Source: Nectonema munidae
Taxonomy: Eukaryota > Nematomorpha > Nectonematoida > Nectonematidae
DNA: 64,000 bases
NCBI GenBank assembly: GCA_030549495.1
Contig: JAUIRK010000953.1
Coordinates: forward strand, 400,001 to 464,000
Direction of reading: 5' to 3'
Both the position numbers and the translations under genes were made by a program. The notes under the pieces were generated by a model. The model did no database searches, had not been told where the DNA came from, and worked only from the letters and a program-made list of their open reading frames with translations. Below, piece by piece: positions 24,260-37,330 of this stretch. Numbering within the stretch: position 1 is the stretch's first letter; every line of letters begins with the position of its first letter.

Positions 24260-24561
24260 TTTTATAGCAGGGGCATTCCCCCCTCCCCCATCAAATTTTT
24301 GATTTTTTTAAACTAGTGTATATGCGTTATGTAAATTTAATTAAAATATTTTCGCTGGAAGTATAGTTTTTAAATGTCATCAATTTTGTAAAAAAAATAT
24401 CAAGCAGTCTTATAAATTTATATATGCGCTGTATACACTCTATTTTAAAGGATTGCTTGGATATTTGGTCTCCCGTCGTATTTCTAGGCCAGTAATTTTG
24501 AAAATTGTAATAAAAAAAAAGCGCCCCAATAATTTTGAGGATGTGCGCCCCTGTTTTATAA
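24260..24561. mobile_element. hAT-type MITE
   Basis: Element 24268-24553 (286 bp) begins caggggcattcccc and ends gatgtgcgcccctg, short inverted ends of hAT type. Flanks ttttatag (24260-24267) and ttttataa (24554-24561) match at 7 of 8 bases, fitting an 8-bp target duplication. The interior is AT-rich and non-coding. Confidence 0.68.
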
Positions 24562-24832
24562 ATATTCAATGAATATAGGAATATTCGTAGTATTAGAAAT
24601 TTTTAATTGTTTCAAAATGCAATGTTTTCCATAAAAATTATCAATATATTGGATATGTTGGATTGGTATTCTATTCCGCATATCTGCTTTAAATAGTTTT
24701 TGAGTAATCTCAAGGACATTATTTCATACTTTGAAAGAAAGCAAATTCTATAAAATTGCTTTAAAATGTCGAAAAACTCAAAAATTGTAACCATTTGATT
24801 AGAAAAAATGGAGATGTATATAAAAAATTAAT

Positions 24833-24971
24833 TTAACCCATTAAGTCCCAATGCTCCCATTTGGGAACATAAGTAATTTCATCTTCGCCTACTTTTTTCA
24901 ATGACTTTGAATATAAATCGTCTGCGTTTTTTTAGATATCGTCTGCTTTGCTTGGCCTTAAATGGGTTTAA
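24833..24971. mobile_element. piggyBac-type MITE (copy next to exon 7)
   Basis: TTAA at 24833-24836; body starts cccattaagtcccaatgctc, nearly identical to the copy at 12323, and ends cttaaatggg before ttta. It ends about 200 bp before the RRM3 exon acceptor. Confidence 0.82.
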
Positions 24972-25167
24972 TCTTTTAAAGAATTGGTTTTCTAAAATTA
25001 ATCACCTTCTTTTCTTTTTGGATGAAATTTTATACAACAGGAGATCATTTTTTCCTGTTTCACTGTTGGCCCATTATGCCCGAAAGGTTCAACGAGTTAA
25101 TCAAATTAGTATTAGTGAAAGTGTTTGTGAGAAACCCAAGTCTTATAACACCTCTTTTTTGCTTAAG

Positions 25168-25607
25168 GTTAAAGTGCTGCATGTTAAAAATCTGAGCGAT
25201 AGCATAGATGAAAATTTAATTTGGCAGACGTTTGAAGCATTTGGCTCACTGGATCGCGTCAAAAAAGTGCGCAATTTTGCCTTTGTGCACTACAAAGACG
25301 CCAGCAAGGCTTTAGAAGCTATGCGCTCACTACACAACACCGTCCTCTGTGATTCGCGACTCCAAATTACTGCCGCTAAAAGACCATTCAACTTGCACTT
25401 CACCAAATCCACTCACAACACCACGCCCAACAGCAATGACAGTATCTTTTATCAAATGATCGCCACTTCTCCTCCTTCTATTTCTTCCTCATTTCCTGAA
25501 CAAAGTGATCTTGATTTTTTGGGAAATCACTTTTCTCTTCCATCATCCTGTCATGGTAGCACGCTTTATCCCAACAAAGACAGCCAAAACGCCAACTTCT
25601 TTTCAAA
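25168..25607 (+). CDS. Exon 7: RRM3 (intact) and low-complexity linker
   Basis: Acceptor gcttaag; donor gtatac at 25608, chosen because its phase makes an Asn codon with exon 8. It encodes residues 382-527. VKVLHVKNLSDSIDENL is RNP2, FGSLDRVKKVRNFAFVHY is the beta2-beta3/RNP1 region and LQITAAKRP the last strand; this is the clearest RRM of the protein and lines up with VKVLYVRNL...RVKKIRDYAFVHF of hnRNP Q/R and A1CF. RNP1 keeps both Phe residues. The remainder (N/S/T/P-rich) shows no domain. An alternative donor at 25556 is out of phase with exon 8. A TTAA MITE ends about 200 bp upstream of the acceptor. Confidence 0.9.
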
Positions 25608-27834
25608 GTATACGGCTTCTCATTTATTCTTGTTGTTGGTGTTGTTCACCCTCAGATTACACCATCTCATTATTAGCGTAATCTGTCAGTCAAACAATCT
25701 TTATTTGAGACTGAGTGAGCTTTCCTTTTAAAAGAAGTAATCAGAGGAAAAGAGTAGAATTTTTGTTACCCTTTTTCCGTTTAGTTTATTTCGAGTATGT
25801 TGAAGGTTGGAAATAACCTTTAAAATTTTTTTACCTATATTATTACTCTCGTAATTAGGCCTACACTTCAAATATGAACTTATAAATATATGCATATATT
25901 ATTATAAAATAGTCTTATACATCAAGTCGATATGAAATATTTTAATCTTTGGGCCATGAAGCATAATTATAACTAAAAAGAAGGATACTTGGACAAATCG
26001 TTCACGACCTAAAATGGAAATTTCAGTATTGAAATTTCTTATTGATAACTTATCTTTCAGTATAAAAGCTTTAAAAGTAGTCGAATTAATAAACGAGTAA
26101 GAGAGTGAACCTTTTGCTTGTCTTTCATCGCCATACACTAAGTTAAATAGTTAAGATGGTTAACGTGTAACATTTTCATATATAAATTACAAATATAGAT
26201 AATTGTGAGCTATAGGTATTGGTCAGATGCGCACATCCCTAAATTTTTAGGAGGACCAACATTTTTTTTGTAATTTTCAAAATTCATTATGAAAGAATTT
26301 TTACGTGCACAACCCACACTAATTTTATCAAGTCAAATTACCTTGTTTCTAATTGTAATCGCATCATTATCTTCTAGCTTAGTGCTTCTCAAACTGGAGT
26401 TCACGGTCCCCTACCTAGAGTAGCATTTCCCAAACTTTTCAGACCCACGGAACCCCCCGACATTAGAAAAATAATAATGCAAAATCAGCATTGTAAGCTC
26501 TTAATGAGGAAAAAAATCCACACCTAATAAATATATATTATAAAAAAATGCCTTTTAACGACTTGGATCAGCTTGTTTCTGATTGATGAGATCCTTTATG
26601 TTTGGAATTATAGGTGTCACTTGTAACCGAAAAGCGGCTTCAGGCGATTTCTGAATTTATTTTTTGTTGCTGCATATAATGAAAAGGTTCCTTCACATAA
26701 ACATGGGGTTGGAAACCTCATTATTATTTTTGAAGCTCTTGCGCTTATGCCAGTGTATTCCAGTAATAATTCTATCAAAAACTTTGACAGATCCACTTCT
26801 TAAATTTATATTGATTCGGCTGCTATGCCTATATGCTGTTCCTTTTCTTTCCACGAAAGATCATTTAAATTTAACGAACCTACAAAAGGATTTTCAACCG
26901 AACGTTCTGTTAGCATTTCATCAGGAAAATACTCTCTTATCGAGTCATTCATATATGATAAATGCTGAAGAACAAAATCTTTTGCTTCTTGACTCTAGGA
27001 AATTGCATTTCCTTCTAAAAAACTACTCAAGCTTTTAAAGCATTCAACATCACCCTTAGCAATATAATCACCCCGACGTTTTAGTTTGGCTTGGGCATTT
27101 TTGATAACTTATTTTTCTATAACATTAATTTAACCCTTTTAGTTACAATAGGGATGAACCTTTTAAGCTTTAAATTATAGAGAATAATTTCTTATATATA
27201 GTTATGTGCTATAAAAAATATTTGACCCACTGGAAAATTTATCGGCTCTTGTTCAAATATAATTCAAATTTGCATTCAATGAAGTGGAAATAAATGAAAA
27301 AAATATAAATTTTAAATTTCCATTATAAGACTTAACCTTAAAACAAGAAAACTAGCGCTAAGCAAAAATTTTAGGGGGCTTCATTGGGGCGCTAATTTTT
27401 GAACTATCAGATTAATCTGCCTCAAGGCGAAAAGAAAGCATGATGTATTTGTCAAACCATATCTATACAGATTACATTTTCATAAAAGAAATTATCACGA
27501 ATGCTAGTTTGTCATATTTTTTTATGGTAATGCACTCTAGCGACGAATTTTTGTTTTACATAAATTTGGAAAGGTGTCATGATGTCACAATATTAAAGTA
27601 TAGCATTTTGGAATGGGATATGTGTCAAAGTTTGTCACTATAAAAATTATGCACTAGTCAATAACGATTTTTAAGTTAATTGATTAGTTTAAAAACTGTC
27701 ATTTATGCAGTTAATAATATAATTTCACATTAGTTTCAATTGATTTGATTTGACGTCAATATATTTAAAAACATTTCATTCGATCATTAAATGTCAATTC
27801 CTACACTGACAATTGCAGGATACGTTATTGCTTG
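25608..27834 (+). other. Intron 7, part before the satellite block
   Basis: AT-rich intron sequence. Two hAT-like ends and a hAT coding relic lie at 26380-27130. From 27140 to 27834 I recognise nothing until array A begins. Confidence 0.6.
26380..27130 (-). mobile_element. hAT relic with two nested left ends
   Basis: Two hAT-like termini occur 41 bp apart: tagtgcttctcaaactgg at 26380 and tagcatttcccaaactttt at 26421. The minus strand beyond encodes FVLQHLSYMNDSIREYFPDE, then ENPFVGSLNLNDLSWKEKEQ (about 26985-26840), matching the region EF-x-FYFP ... V-x-NPF ... L-x-x-EEQEQLIEL-x-S-D of FAM200/ZBED5-like transposases. No right end was found; truncated. Confidence 0.72.
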
Positions 27835-29295
27835 TATAATTCTAAATACTTGCAGTGTCACAGCGTCACACCTCAAATAAAGTATAGGAAGTATAGGATA
27901 AATCAGTGTCACGGAGCGTCACTCATCCAAAAAACATAGATAGTATTAGGTAATATAGAAGTGCCTTTATAATTGTGAACATTTGTAGCGTCACAGCGTC
28001 ACACCTCTAATAAAATATAGGAAGTATAGGATAAATCAGTGTCACGCAGCGTCACTCATCCAAAAAACATAGATAGTATTAGGTAATATAGAAGTGCTTT
28101 TATAATTGTGAACATTTGTAGTGTCACAGCGTCACAGCGTCACACCTCTAATAAAGTATAGGAAGTATATGATATATCAGTGTCACACAGCCCAAAACAT
28201 AGATAGTATGAGAAAACAGTGATACTTTATAAAAAAAAATATAACATATAGTGGATATATTATATATATATGGTAGTGCCTTTATAATTGATAACATTTG
28301 CAATGTCACAGCGTCACACCTCCAATAAAGTATAGGTTATATAAGTGTCAAACAGCGTCACACAGCCAAAAAATTAGATAGTATTAGAAAACAGTGATAC
28401 TTTATAAAAAAAATATATAATGTATAGGGGATATGGTAGTGCCTTTATAATTGTTAACATTTGCAGTGTCACAGCGTCACAGCGTCACACTTCCAATAAA
28501 GTATAGGAAGTATAGGATAAATCAGTGTCACGCAGCGTCACTCATCCAAAAAACATAGATAGTATTAGGTAATATAGAAGTGCTTTTATAATTGTGAACA
28601 TTTGTAGTGTCACAGCGTCACAGCGTCACACCTCCAATAAAGTATAGGAAGTATAGGATAAATCAGTGTCACGCAGCGTCACTCATCCAAAAAACATATT
28701 TAATAATAGGTAATATGGTAGTGCATTTATAATTGTGAACATTTGTAGTGTCACAGCGTCTTAGCGTCACACCTCCAATAAAGTATAGGAAGTATATGAT
28801 ATATCAGTGTCACACAGCGTCACACATCCCAAAACATAGATAGTATGAGAAAACAGTGATACTTTATAAAAAAATATATAACATATAGTGGATATATTAT
28901 ATATATATATCGTAGTGCCTTTATAATTGATAACATTTGCAATGTCACAGCGTCACACCTCCAATAAAGTATAGGTTATATAAGTGTCAAACAGCGTCAC
29001 ACAGCCAAAAAATTAGATAGTATTAGAAAACAGTGATACTTTATAAAAAAATATATAATGTATAGGGGATATGGTAGTGCCTTTATAATTGTTAACATTT
29101 GCAGTGTCACAGCGTCACACCTCCAATAAAGTATAGGAGAAATCCGTGTCACACAGTGTCACATATCCAAAAACATAGATAGTATATGAGGAAACTGTGA
29201 TAGTTTTTAAAAATATATATATATAATGTATATGGGATATGGTAGTGTCTTTATAATTGTGAACATTTGCAGTGTTACAGCGTCACAGCGTTATT
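27835..29295 (+). repeat. Satellite array A, forward orientation
   Basis: About 10 tandem monomers of roughly 130-145 bp. Each contains gtcacagcgtcac copies, an aataaagtataggaagtat box, atccaaaaaacatagatag and tttataattgtgaacattt. Monomers are of several types. A multi-monomer block starting near 28160 (gatatatcagtgtcacacag) recurs near 28795, so there is a higher-order period of about 640 bp. It is less homogeneous than the inverted A array at 40690. Confidence 0.92.
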
Positions 29296-29630
29296 TTAAA
29301 TACAGAATAATGTGGTTGTGTTTTAATGGTAAAGCTAATGTATATTAAAGAGTATATTAAATATGGAAAAATGAGATTGTGTTTTAATGGTAAGGTTAAT
29401 GTCTACTAAAGAGTATTTTAAATAGGGAAAATATGGATGTGTTTTAAAAATGTGGTTGTGTTTTAATGGTAAGGTTAATGTCTACTAAAGAGTATTTTAA
29501 ATAGGGAAAAATGTGGTTGTGTTTGTTAAGTTTAATGTCCATTTTAAAAGTATTTTAATTACGGAAAAATGTGGTTGTGTTTTAATGGTAAGATTAATGT
29601 CTACTAAAGAGGATTTTAAACATATATTGT
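29295..29630 (+). repeat. Satellite array B, short first block
   Basis: Immediately after array A the sequence changes to 55-60-bp units with gtgttttaatggtaaggtta, ctactaaagagtatttta and ggaaaaatg. About six units occur before unique sequence interrupts. Confidence 0.88.
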
Positions 29631-30850
29631 GAATAAAATTTTATTAGAAATTTGTTTATTCAATCAATCTTGATGAATCTTGGACTTTATTTCTTCTATT
29701 TAAAATTGAAGTATTAATTGGGGAACTAATTTGCTCCTTATCTGAATTTTCATTCATAAATAAATTTTTATTCATATACTTTTTAATATATTGCTTATAT
29801 TAGATTTGTATATTTAGTATTGAATTAAAGAATCAAGTATACATTATGAATACGCTCTTTTTAAGATTTTTTCCTTCAAACTTGAGGATTGTAGCATTTT
29901 ATTTTTTCTATTGAAAAAGTATTTGTTTATTGAAAACATAGTTTCCTTGTATCAAACTCAAGATTACATTGATATCCTTGAAAATCTTTGTATAAGAGAT
30001 TTCATGTCATCAAGTTCATTATTTTATGATCTTCAAAAGGAAATGTTTATATGTTTTATACTTCATGAATAAATTCATTGGCTCTCTTTTTCAGATATCT
30101 TTTTTATCGTCATTTCTGGTTTTGCCGCATTTGATTTACTTTCGTTTACTTTCTCTCTGTTCAGCTCTCTCTTTTTACGTTGCGTTTTCATCTTTCTGTC
30201 ACTAATCAAGATTTACTGGTAATTAATATATACTTTCTGTGCTATATATATTGCTTGATGATGTTTTAAATTTACTTACATCTGTTTTAATGATATTTGA
30301 TTCCATAAATAATACAAATGTGTTTAATTTAATTTTATTTTTCTCTAGTTTTTTTATTAGGGTATATGAATAATATTTTTAAAATTTTTGATTTCAACCT
30401 ATTAAGTGCCATATTAGTCAAGTGAGGTTCAAATAAAGCCAGATTATTAAACAGATTAGTAGACAAACATTAATTTAAATATGTTATCAAATGCGAACAT
30501 TGGGACTCAATGAGTTAATTTAAAGTTAGAAGAATCATTTTTGTATATGTTTTATTGGTTATTTTAAATATCAAGTTTCAAGAAGATTAAACTTGTATTT
30601 GATTTGAGTTTTCTAATTTTTCGATCATTATGTAAAAATATCAATATATAGTAAGGAATAATTTTACCCTTGCATAGAATGATATTCTTTTTTTTTCTTT
30701 TTATTATAATTTCAAGATTTGTATACTTATAGATTGTAATGTCTATTTTATTATGATCTCTGAGGTTATTTTTTGATGGATTTTTTTATTTATTGAATTA
30801 ATTTAGATTGTATTTAATTTGATTTTCTTTACTTATAAGATTAGTGTTTA
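29630..30850. other. Non-satellite spacer inside the block
   Basis: About 1.2 kb of AT-rich DNA separates two B blocks. It holds one degenerate TTAA MITE (30394-30518) and otherwise nothing recognised. Confidence 0.6.
30394..30518. mobile_element. Degenerate piggyBac-type MITE within the satellite spacer
   Basis: Left end aacctattaagtgccat and right end gaacattgggactcaatgag then TTAA (30515-30518) match copies at 12323 and 58217 with several substitutions. Confidence 0.6.
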
Positions 30851-33800
30851 GTAAAGATGATTTTGGTAAATGTAAAGAGTATTTTAAATACGGAAAATGT
30901 GGCTGTGTTTAAATAGTAAGGCTAATGTATATTAAAGAGTATATTAAATATGGAAAAATGAGATTGTGTTTTAATGGTAATATTATTATCTATTAAAATC
31001 TACTAAAAAACAAAAGATGATTTTAATTACGGAAAAATGTGGATGTGTTTTAATGGTAAGGTTAATGTCTACTAAAGAGTATTTTAAATATGGAAAAATA
31101 TGTATGTGTTTAATGTGATGTGTTTTAATGTTAATGTTAATGTATATTAAAGAGTATTTTAAACATGGAAAAATGTTGTTGTGTTTCAATGGTAAGGTTA
31201 ATTTCTACAAAAGAGTATTTTAAATATGGAAAAATGAGATTGTGATTTAATGGTAAGGTTAATTTCTACAAAAGAGTATTTTAAATATGGAAAAATGAGA
31301 TTGTGATTTAATGCTAAGGTTAATATCTATTAAAATCTACTAAAGAACAAAAAATGATTTTATTTACGGAAAAATGTGGATGTGTTTTAATGGTAAGGTT
31401 AATGTCTACTAAAGAGTATCTTATATATGAAAAAATATGGATGTGTTTTAAAAATGTGGATGTGTTTTAATGGTAAGGTTAATGGATATTAAAGAGTATT
31501 TTAAACAGTGAAAAATGTTGTTGTGTTTCAATGGTAAGGTTAATTTCTACAAAAGAGTATTTTAAATATGGAAAAATGAGATTGAGATTTAATGGTAAGG
31601 TTAATGTCTACTAAAGAGTATTTTAAATATGGAAAAATGAGATTGTGATTTAATGCTAAAGTTAATATCTATTAAAATCTACTAAAGAACAAAAGATGAT
31701 TTTATTTACGGAAAAATGTGGATGTGTTTTAATGGTAAGGTTAATGTCTACTAAAGAGTATTTTATATATGAAAAAATTTGGATGTGTTTTAAAAATGTG
31801 GATGTGTTTTAATGGTAAGGTTAATGTTTATTAAAGAGTATTTTAAATATTGAAAAATGTTGTGTATGTGGATGTGTTTTAATGGTAAGGTTAATGTCTA
31901 CTAAAGAGTATTTTAAATATGGAAAAATATGTATGTGTTTAATGTGATGTGTTTTAATGTTAAGGTTAATGTATATTAAAGAGTATTTTAAACATGGAAA
32001 AATGTTGTTGTGTTTCAATGGTAAGATTAATTTCTACAAAAGAGTATTTTAAATATGGAAAAATGAGATTGTGATTTAATGGTAAGGTTAATGTCTACTA
32101 AAGAGTATTTTAAATATGGAAAAATGAGATTGTGATTTAATGCTAAGGTTAATATCTATTAAAATCTACTAAAGAACAAAAAATGATTTTATTTACGGAA
32201 AAATGTGGATGTGTTTTAATGGTAAGGTTAATGTCTACTAAAGAGTATCTTATATATGAAAAAATATGGATGTGTTTTAAAAATGTGGATGTGTTTTAAT
32301 GTTAAGGTTAATGGATATTAAAGAGTATTTTAAACAGTGAAAAATGTTGTTGTGTTTCAATGGTAATGTTAATTTCTACAAAAGAGTATTTTAAATATGG
32401 AAAAATGAGATTGAGATTTAATGGTAAGGTTAATGTCTACTAAAGAGTATTTTAAATATGGAAAAATGAGATTGTGATTTAATGGTAAGGTTAATGTCAA
32501 GGTTAATGTCTACTAAAGAGTATCTTATATATGAAAAAATATGGATGTGTTTTAAAAATGTGGATGTGTTTTAATGTTAAGGTTAATGGATATTAAAGAG
32601 TATTTTAAACAGTGAAAAATGTTGTTGTGTTTCAATGGTAATGTTAATTTCTACAAAAGAGTATTTTAAATATGGAAAAATGAGATTGTGATTTAATGGT
32701 AAGGTTAATGTCTACTAAAGAGTATTTTAAATATGGAAAAATGAGATTGTGATTTAATGGTAAGGTTAATGTCAAGGTTAATGTCTACTAAAGAGTATCT
32801 TATATATGAAAAAATATGGATGTGTTTTAAAAATGTGGATGTGTTTTAATGTTAAGGTTAATGGATATTAAAGAGTATTTTAAACAGTGAAAAATGTTGT
32901 TGTGTTTCAATGGTAATGTTAATTTCTACAAAAGAGTATTTTAAATATGGAAAAATGAGATTGTGATTTAATGGTAAGGTTAATGTCTACTAAAGAGTAT
33001 TTTAAATATGGAAAAATGAGATTGTGATTTAATGGTAAGGTTAATGTCAAGGTTAATGTCTACTAAAGAGTATCTTATATATGAAAAAATATGGATGTGT
33101 TTTAAAAATGTGGATGTGTTTTAATGTTAAGGTTAATGGATATTAAAGAGTATTTTAAACGGTGAAAAATGTTGTTGTGTTTCAATGGTAATGTTAATTT
33201 CTACAAAAGAGTATTTTAAATATGGAAAAATGAGATTGTGATTTAATGGTAAGGTTAATGTCTACAAAAGAGTATTTTAAATATGGAAAAATGAGATTGT
33301 GATTTAATGGTAAGGTTAATGTCAAGGTTAATGTGTACTAAAGAGTATCTTATATATGAAAAAATATGGATGTGTTTTAAAAATGTGGATGTGTTTTAAT
33401 GTTAAGGTTAATGGATATTAAAGAGTATTTTAAACAGTGAAAAATGTTGTTGTGTTTCAATGGTAATGTTAATTTCTACAAAAGAGTATTTTAAATATGG
33501 AAAAATGAGATTGTGATTTAATGGTAAGGTTAATGTCTACTAAAGAGTATTTTAAATATGGAAAAATGAGATTGTGATTTAATGGTAAGGTTAATGTCAA
33601 GGTTAATGTCTACTAAAGAGTATCTTATATATGAAAAAATATGGATGTGTTTTAAAAATGTGGATGTGTTTTAATGTTAAGGTTAATGGATATTAAAGAG
33701 TATTTTAAACGGTGAAAAATGTTGTTGTGTTTCAATGGTAATGTTAATTTCTACAAAAGAGTATTTTAAATATGGAAAAATGAGATTGTGATTTAATGGT

Positions 33801-36800
33801 AAGGTTAATGTCTACTAAAGAGTATTTTAAATATGGAAAAATGAGATTGTGATTTAATGGTAAGGTTAATATCTATTAAAATCTACTAAAGAACAAAAAA
33901 TGATTTTATTTACGGAAAAATGTGGATGTGTTTTAATGGTAAGGTTAATGTCTACTAAAGAGTATCTTATATATGAAAAAATATGGATGTGTTTTAAAAA
34001 TGTGGATGTGTTTTAATGGTAAGGTTAATGGATATTAAAGAGTATTTTAAACAGTGAAAAATGTTGTTGTGTTTCAATGGTAATGTTAATTTCTACAAAA
34101 GAGTATTTTAAATATGGAAAAATGAGATTGTGATTTAATGGTAAGGTTAATGTCTACTAAAGAGTATTTTAAATATGGAAAAATGAGATTGTGATTTAAT
34201 GGTAAGGTTAATATCTATTAAAATCTACTAATGATTTTATTTCGAAAAATGTTGATGTGTTTTAATGGTAAGGTTAATGTCTACTAAAGAGTATCTTATA
34301 TATGAAAAAATATGGATGTGTTTTAAAAATGTGGATGTGTTTTAATGGTAAGGTTAATGGATATTAAAGAGTATTTTAAACAGTGAAAAATGTTGTTGTG
34401 TTTCAATGGTAATGTTAATTTCTACAAAAGAGTATTTTAAATATGGAAAAATGAGATTGTGATTTAATGGTAAGGTTAATGTCTACTAAAGAGTATTTTA
34501 AATATGGAAAAATGAGATTGTGATTTAATGCTAAGGTTAATATCTATTAAAATCTACTAAAGAACAAAAGATGATTTTATTTACGGAAAAATGTGGATGT
34601 GTTTTAATGGTAAGGTTAATGTCTACTAAAGAGTATTTTATATATGAAAAAATATGGATGTGTTTTAAAAATGTGGATGTGTTTTAATGGTAAGGTTAAT
34701 GTATATTAAAGAGTATTTTAAAATGAAAAAGTTGTTGTGTTTATGGTTTAAATAAAAGTATTTTAAATATGGAAAAATGTTGTGTTTTAATGGTAAGGTT
34801 AATGTATATTAAAGAGTATTTTAAATATGGAAAAATGAGATTGTGATTTAATGCTAATATTAATATTTATTAAAATCTACTAAAGAACAAAAGATGATTT
34901 TAATTACGGATAAATTTGGATGTGTTTCAATGGTAAGGTTAATGTTTATTAAAGAGTATTTTATATATGAAAAAATATGGATGTGTTCTAAAAATGTGGA
35001 TGTGTTTTAATGGTAAGGTTAATGTTTATTAAAAGAGTATTTTAAATATTGAAAAATGTTGTGTTTTAATGGTAAGGTTAATGAATATTAAAGAGTATAT
35101 ACAATATGGAAAAATGAGATTGTGATTTAATGGTAATGTTAATATCTATTAAAATCTACTAAAGAACAAAAGATGATTTAAATTATGGATAAATTTGGAT
35201 ATGTTTTAATGGTAAGGTTAATGTCTACTAAAGAGTATTTTATATATGAAAAAATATGGATGTGTTCTAATAATGTTGATGTGTTTTAATGGTAAGGTTA
35301 ATGTTTATCAAAGAGGATTTTAAATATGGAAAAATATTGTGTTTTAGTGGTAAGGTTAATGAATTTTAAAGAGTATTTTAAATATGGAAAAATGAGATTG
35401 TGATTTAATGGTGATGATAATATCTATTAAAATCTACTAAAGAACGAAATATGATTTTAATTACGGATAAATTTGGATATGTTTTAATGATAAGGTTAAT
35501 GTTTATTAAAGAGTATTTTAAATATGGAAAAATGTTGTTGTGTTTCAATGGTAAGGTTAATGTTTATTAAAGAGTATTTTAAATATGGAAAAATGTGGAT
35601 GTGTTTTAATGGTAAGGTTAATGTTTATTAAATAGTATTTTAAATATGGAAAAATGTTGTTGTGTTTTGATGGTAAGGTTAATATCTATTAAAATCTACT
35701 AAAGAACAAAAGATGAATTTAATTACGGAAATATGTGGATGTGTTTTAATGGTGAGGTTAATGTCTAGTAAAGAGTATTTTATATATGAAAAATATGGAT
35801 GTGTTTTAAAAATGTGCGTGTGATTTAATGGTAGGTTAATGTTTATTAAAGAGTATTTTAAATATAGAAAAATGGGGATGTGTTTTAATGGTAAGGTTAA
35901 TTTATACAAAAGAGTATTTTAAATACGGAAAAATGTGGTTGTGTTTTAGGTTAATTTTAACTAAAGAGTATTTTAAATATGGAAAAATGAGATTGTGATT
36001 TAATAGTAAATTTAATGTCTACTAAAGAGTATTTTAATTACGGAAAAATTTTGTTGTGTTTTAATGGTAAGGTTAATGTTTATTAAAGAGTATTTTAAAT
36101 ATGGAAAAATGTTGTTGTGTTTTAAAGGTAAAGTTAATGGCTACTAAACAGTATTTTAAATATGGAAAAATGAGATTGGGTTTTAATTGTAATGTTAATA
36201 TCTATTAAAATCTACTAAAGAACAAAAGATGATTTTAATTACCGAAATATGTGGATGTGTTTTAATGGTGAGGTTAATGTCTAGTAAAGAGTATTTTATA
36301 TATGAAAAATATGGATGTGTTTTAAAAATGTGCGTGTGATTTAATGGTAGGTTAATGTTTATTAAAGAGTATTTTAAATATAGAAAAATGGGGATGTGTT
36401 TTAATGGTAAGGTTAATTTCTACAAAAGAATATTTTAAATACGGAAAAATGTGGTTGTGTTTTAGGTTAATTTCAACTAAAGAGTATTTTAAATATGGAA
36501 AAATGAGATTGTGATTTAATGGTAAGTTTAATGTCTACTAAAGAGTATTTTAAATACGGAAAAATTTTGTTGTGTTTTAATGGTAAGGCTAATGTTTATT
36601 AAAGAGTATTTTAAATATGGAAAAATGTTGTTGTGTTTTAATGGTAAGGTTAATGTCTACTAAAGAGTATTTTAAATATGGAAAAATGAGATTGTGTTTT
36701 AATGGTAATGTTAATATCTATTAAAATTTACTAAAGAACAAAAGATGATTTTAATTACGGGAATATGTGGATGTGTTTTAATGGTGAGGTTAATGTTTAG

Positions 36801-37330
36801 TAAAGATTATTTTATAAATGAAAAACCATGGATGTGTTTTAAAAATGTGGGTGTGATTTAATGGTAGGTTAATGTTTATTAAAGAGTATTTTAAATATTG
36901 AAAAATGGGGATGTGTTTTAATGGTAAGGTTAATTTCTACAAAAGAGTATTTTAAATACGGAAAAATGTGGTTGTGTTTTAGGTTAATTTCTACTAAAGA
37001 GTATTTTAAATATGGAAAAATGAAATTGTGATTTATTGGTAAGAAGAGTATTTTAAATACGGAAAAATTTTGTTGTGTTTTAATGGTAAGGTTAATGTTT
37101 ATTAAAGAGTATTTTAAATATAAAAAATGTTGTTGTGTTTTAATGGTATGGTTAATGTCTACAAAACAGTATTTTAAATATGTAAAAATGAGATTGTGTT
37201 TTAATGGTAATGTTAATATCTATTAAAATCTACTAAAGAACAAAAGATGATTTTAATTACGGAAATATGTGGATGTGTTATAATGGTGAGGTTAATGTCT
37301 AGAAAAGATTATTTTATATATGAAAAAATA
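30850..37330 (+). repeat. Satellite array B, main block (6.5 kb)
   Basis: Head-to-tail 55-60-bp monomers with tttaatggtaaggttaatg, tactaaagagtattttaa and atatggaaaaatg boxes, in several variants (gagattgtg, gttgttgtg, tggatgtg). Short minus-strand open frames through it simply repeat the monomer and are not genes. Between 32491 and about 33866 the monomers form a 275-bp higher-order unit. Confidence 0.93.
32491..33866 (+). repeat. 275-bp higher-order repeat in array B (five units)
   Basis: The marker ttaatgtcaaggttaatg occurs at 32491, 32766, 33041, 33316 and 33591, exactly 275 bp apart. The intervening sequence is almost identical, with isolated changes such as cagtg/cggtg. This is about five B monomers amplified as one unit. 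Confidence 0.93.

Larger units (their letters stand above)
23170..25167 (+). other. Intron 6 (2.0 kb)
   Basis: Contains a TTAA MITE (23291-23387), a hAT MITE (24260-24561) and another TTAA MITE (24833-24971) close to exon 7. The remainder is AT-rich with random short frames. Confidence 0.6.

Noticed and set aside
25556-25607. Earlier donor at 25556 for exon 7
   Set aside because: It leaves phase 1, and both nearby acceptors of exon 8 then give a stop or wrong frame; the donor at 25608 restores the frame.
26664-27038. 124-codon plus-strand open frame
   Set aside because: It is the reverse of a hAT transposase relic; the minus strand has the family motifs.
30986-35909. Minus-strand open frames of 65-76 codons in array B encoding repeated YLKYSLVDINLTIKTHPH-like peptides
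   Set aside because: They are translations of the tandem 55-60-bp monomer with no start context, promoter or homology; periodicity of the DNA explains them.
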